Shown piece by piece: positions 4,815 to 6,379 of a DNA stretch of 6,379 nucleotides. The notes beneath the pieces were generated by a model. That model saw only the letters and a program-made list of their open reading frames with translations, was not told the origin of the DNA and did not search any database. Made by a program: the position numbers and the translations under genes. This stretch comes from Actinomycetales bacterium (GTDB taxonomy: Bacteria > Actinomycetota > Actinomycetes > Actinomycetales > Dermabacteraceae): the NCBI GenBank assembly GCA_012799425.1, contig JAAZLF010000288.1, positions 1 through 6,379 on the forward strand. The letters run 5' to 3'. Position 1 is the stretch's first letter; each line of letters opens with the position of its first letter.

Positions 4815-6379
4815 TCATTCGTAGGCGCAGTCCACCTCGATCAGCCGGGAGTGCGAGGTCTCGAAGAGAACGGGGCCCAGGCTCTCGTCGGCCTTCTCGA
4901 TCGGCCCGTACCGGGCGTCCCACTGGTAGGGGGTCCGCTCCTGGTAGATGTACTTCACATGCGCCGTGCGCAGCACGCGGCAGGCCTCGGGGGAGGTCGC
5001 GGCCTCCGGCACGGCGGCGACCACGTCCTCGTCGGTCCCCTTGAAGGACATCCCCGCGACGGGGAAGCGCACGTTCATCCCGTGCAGCGCGTACATGTGC
5101 GAAGCGCCCGAGAACGGACTGGCCAGCAGGACGTAGCGGTGGTCCATCTGCTCGGCGACCGCGGCGAAGGCCGCGAGCTCATCAGGCTGCAGGAAGCGGC
5201 CGCGGCCGTCCTGGAAGGGAGCGAGGTTCTTCATCGCATTGCCGTGGCGGACGGGCAGCGAGGAACCCGCGGCGATCAGAGCGAGGCACACCAGCGCGAC
5301 CACGAGAGGGCGGCTGCTCCGGCGCGAGCTGCGCACCGCCCCGACCAGCATCTGCAGGCCCGGTACGGTCAGCAGCACGCTCAGCATCGCCAGCGGCATC
5401 GCCAGCCGGTCCTGGCCGCGGTAGTACAGCACGGACAGATCCAGCGGGGAGTCGACAGCGGCGTCCAGATACAGCACCGCCATCACCACCCAGGCCACCG
5501 CGACCCAGCGCTGCGGGGTGGTGAACGACCGGACCAGTCCCGGCCACCACAGCAGCGCCATCACCACGCCGAGCGCCATGGGCCAGACGGTCCACAGTCC
5601 GAGCACGACCTCGCCCAGCGCTGTCCACCAGGGGACGGCGAGACCGCCCGAGAAGTTCGTGACGGTGGCGCCGAGCGGCGTCCACATCAGCATCGCCATC
5701 GGGGTCAGTGCGAGCAGGGGCACGGCCGCGAGCAGGGGCCGGGCCCTCCAGTGGGCGGCGCCCGTGACGGTGGTGAGGACGGCCAGCAGGATCAGCAGGG
5801 TGACGGCGACGTTCGGCTGCAGCAGGGCCAGTCCCAGCAGCGACCCCATCAGCACCACGACCACGGCTGTGATCTGCCGCGCCGAGGCCTCTCGTGCGAG
5901 CACGGCGCGCCACATCAGCAGCAGACCGGCCATCGCACCGGGGATCATCGCCATCCCCGTGAGGTTCGGGATCGCCGAGAGATGGATCCATTCGCTCATC
6001 GGCGCCGCGGGCACGAGCGCCGCGCCGAGCGCCGCGGCGAACCAGGCCCAGCGGATCCGCGGCCACAGCACGTGCGCCAGCGCCGCGGTGCCGACCACCC
6101 AGGGCACCACGGCCAGGGCGAGGGTCGTGCCGTTCAGGACCGCAGGGATCGAGCCCACCGGCATCAGGGAGGCGAGGTCGTGGAACGCCGCCGGGTAGAA
6201 GACGGGCTCGCCGACGGTGTTCGAGAGGATGCCGAGGGTCCGCGAGGAGCCGTCCCCGGTCTCGCGGATCCGGGCGAGGGCGCTGAGGTGGTAGAGCGTG
6301 TCCCAGCGCTCCAGCATCGCATCGGGCCGCCGCATCGCCAGCAGCACGGGCGCGATCGCGATCCCCAGGGCGAGGGCGA
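4815..6379 (-). CDS. DUF6541-like polytopic membrane protein (5' end beyond right edge)
   Basis: About 520 residues are visible. The frame stays open through the right edge with a hydrophobic run (ALALGIAIAP) before the GTG at 6347, so that GTG is internal and the true start lies outside. Numbering from that GTG, an outer loop holds MLERWDTLYHLSALARI (11-27) and EPVFYPAAFHDL (47-58), the acidic and His-rich first-loop pattern I associate with DUF6541 proteins. About nine to ten helices follow (near 67-94, 100-117, 128-147, 159-177, 179-196, 205-222, 249-268, 281-297, 315-336, 348-365), with basic loops alternating. The C-terminal domain (366-510) is then predicted outside and ends RLIEVDCAYE. 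YY-x4-RL (308-315), YVLLASPFSGAS (405-416) and ACRVLRTAHVKYIYQE (455-470) match the left-end paralogue. No enzyme activity is established. A GT-C-like transferase using a lipid-phosphate sugar is my inference; a transport or polymerase role is possible. Confidence 0.82.
   Translation of the reverse strand, partial: ALALGIAIAPVLLAMRRPDAMLERWDTLYHLSALARIRETGDGSSRTLGILSNTVGEPVFYPAAFHDLASLMPVGSIPAVLNGTTLALAVVPWVVGTAALAHVLWPRIRWAWFAAALGAALVPAAPMSEWIHLSAIPNLTGMAMIPGAMAGLLLMWRAVLAREASARQITAVVVVLMGSLLGLALLQPNVAVTLLILLAVLTTVTGAAHWRARPLLAAVPLLALTPMAMLMWTPLGATVTNFSGGLAVPWWTALGEVVLGLWTVWPMALGVVMALLWWPGLVRSFTTPQRWVAVAWVVMAVLYLDAAVDSPLDLSVLYYRGQDRLAMPLAMLSVLLTVPGLQMLVGAVRSSRRSSRPLVVALVCLALIAAGSSLPVRHGNAMKNLAPFQDGRGRFLQPDELAAFAAVAEQMDHRYVLLASPFSGASHMYALHGMNVRFPVAGMSFKGTDEDVVAAVPEAATSPEACRVLRTAHVKYIYQERTPYQWDARYGPIEKADESLGPVLFETSHSRLIEVDCAYE

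Noticed and set aside
5182..6066. Long alternative minus-strand frame inside the right-end membrane protein gene.
   Set aside because: It is an Arg/Gly/Ala/Asp-rich out-of-frame translation of a gene with clear transmembrane coding in another frame.
6345..6347. GTG at 6347 as the start of the right-end membrane protein.
   Set aside because: The frame remains open to the edge with a hydrophobic run typical of the first helix, and there is no ribosome binding site before the GTG.

Overview
The window is a GC-rich stretch (strong G/C at third codon positions, GTG starts, an Asp/Ala/Arg-rich proteome) from a high-GC Gram-positive bacterium. The best guess from protein character is an actinobacterium of the Micrococcales, perhaps Brachybacterium-like; the genus is inference only. 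It looks like part of a cell-surface polysaccharide or glycoconjugate locus. I see no rRNA, tRNA, transposase, integrase or CRISPR array.

Layout, left to right: (1) the 3' part of a DUF6541-like polytopic membrane protein (+, 1-1254, cut by the left edge). (2) Convergent with it, a GT-B fold glycosyltransferase (-, 1278-2420). (3) A 117-bp divergent promoter region (2421-2537). (4) A non-hydrolysing UDP-GlcNAc 2-epimerase-family enzyme (+, 2538-3602). (5) A second GT4-like glycosyltransferase (+, 3602-4801), whose ATG overlaps the epimerase stop codon by one base. (6) Convergent with that, a second DUF6541-like membrane protein (-, 4815-6379, 5' end beyond the right edge). Coding density is nearly total: the convergent gaps are 23 bp and 13 bp, and the second holds a small GC hairpin across the stop codons.

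Functional reading: the epimerase would supply a ManNAc-type nucleotide sugar (or a 2,3-diacetamido-uronate relative, given its TEW signature). The two cytoplasmic GT-B enzymes would transfer nucleotide sugars to a lipid-linked acceptor. The two large membrane proteins have a predicted topology (acidic first outer loop, many helices, outer C-terminal domain) that resembles GT-C enzymes, which add sugars from polyprenyl-phosphate donors outside the membrane. The GT-C role is a hypothesis.

The points most worth a second look are the pair of inward-facing diverged DUF6541-like paralogues with a shared C-terminal domain, a near-textbook leaderless GTG start on the minus-strand glycosyltransferase, and the TEW-type signature of the epimerase.
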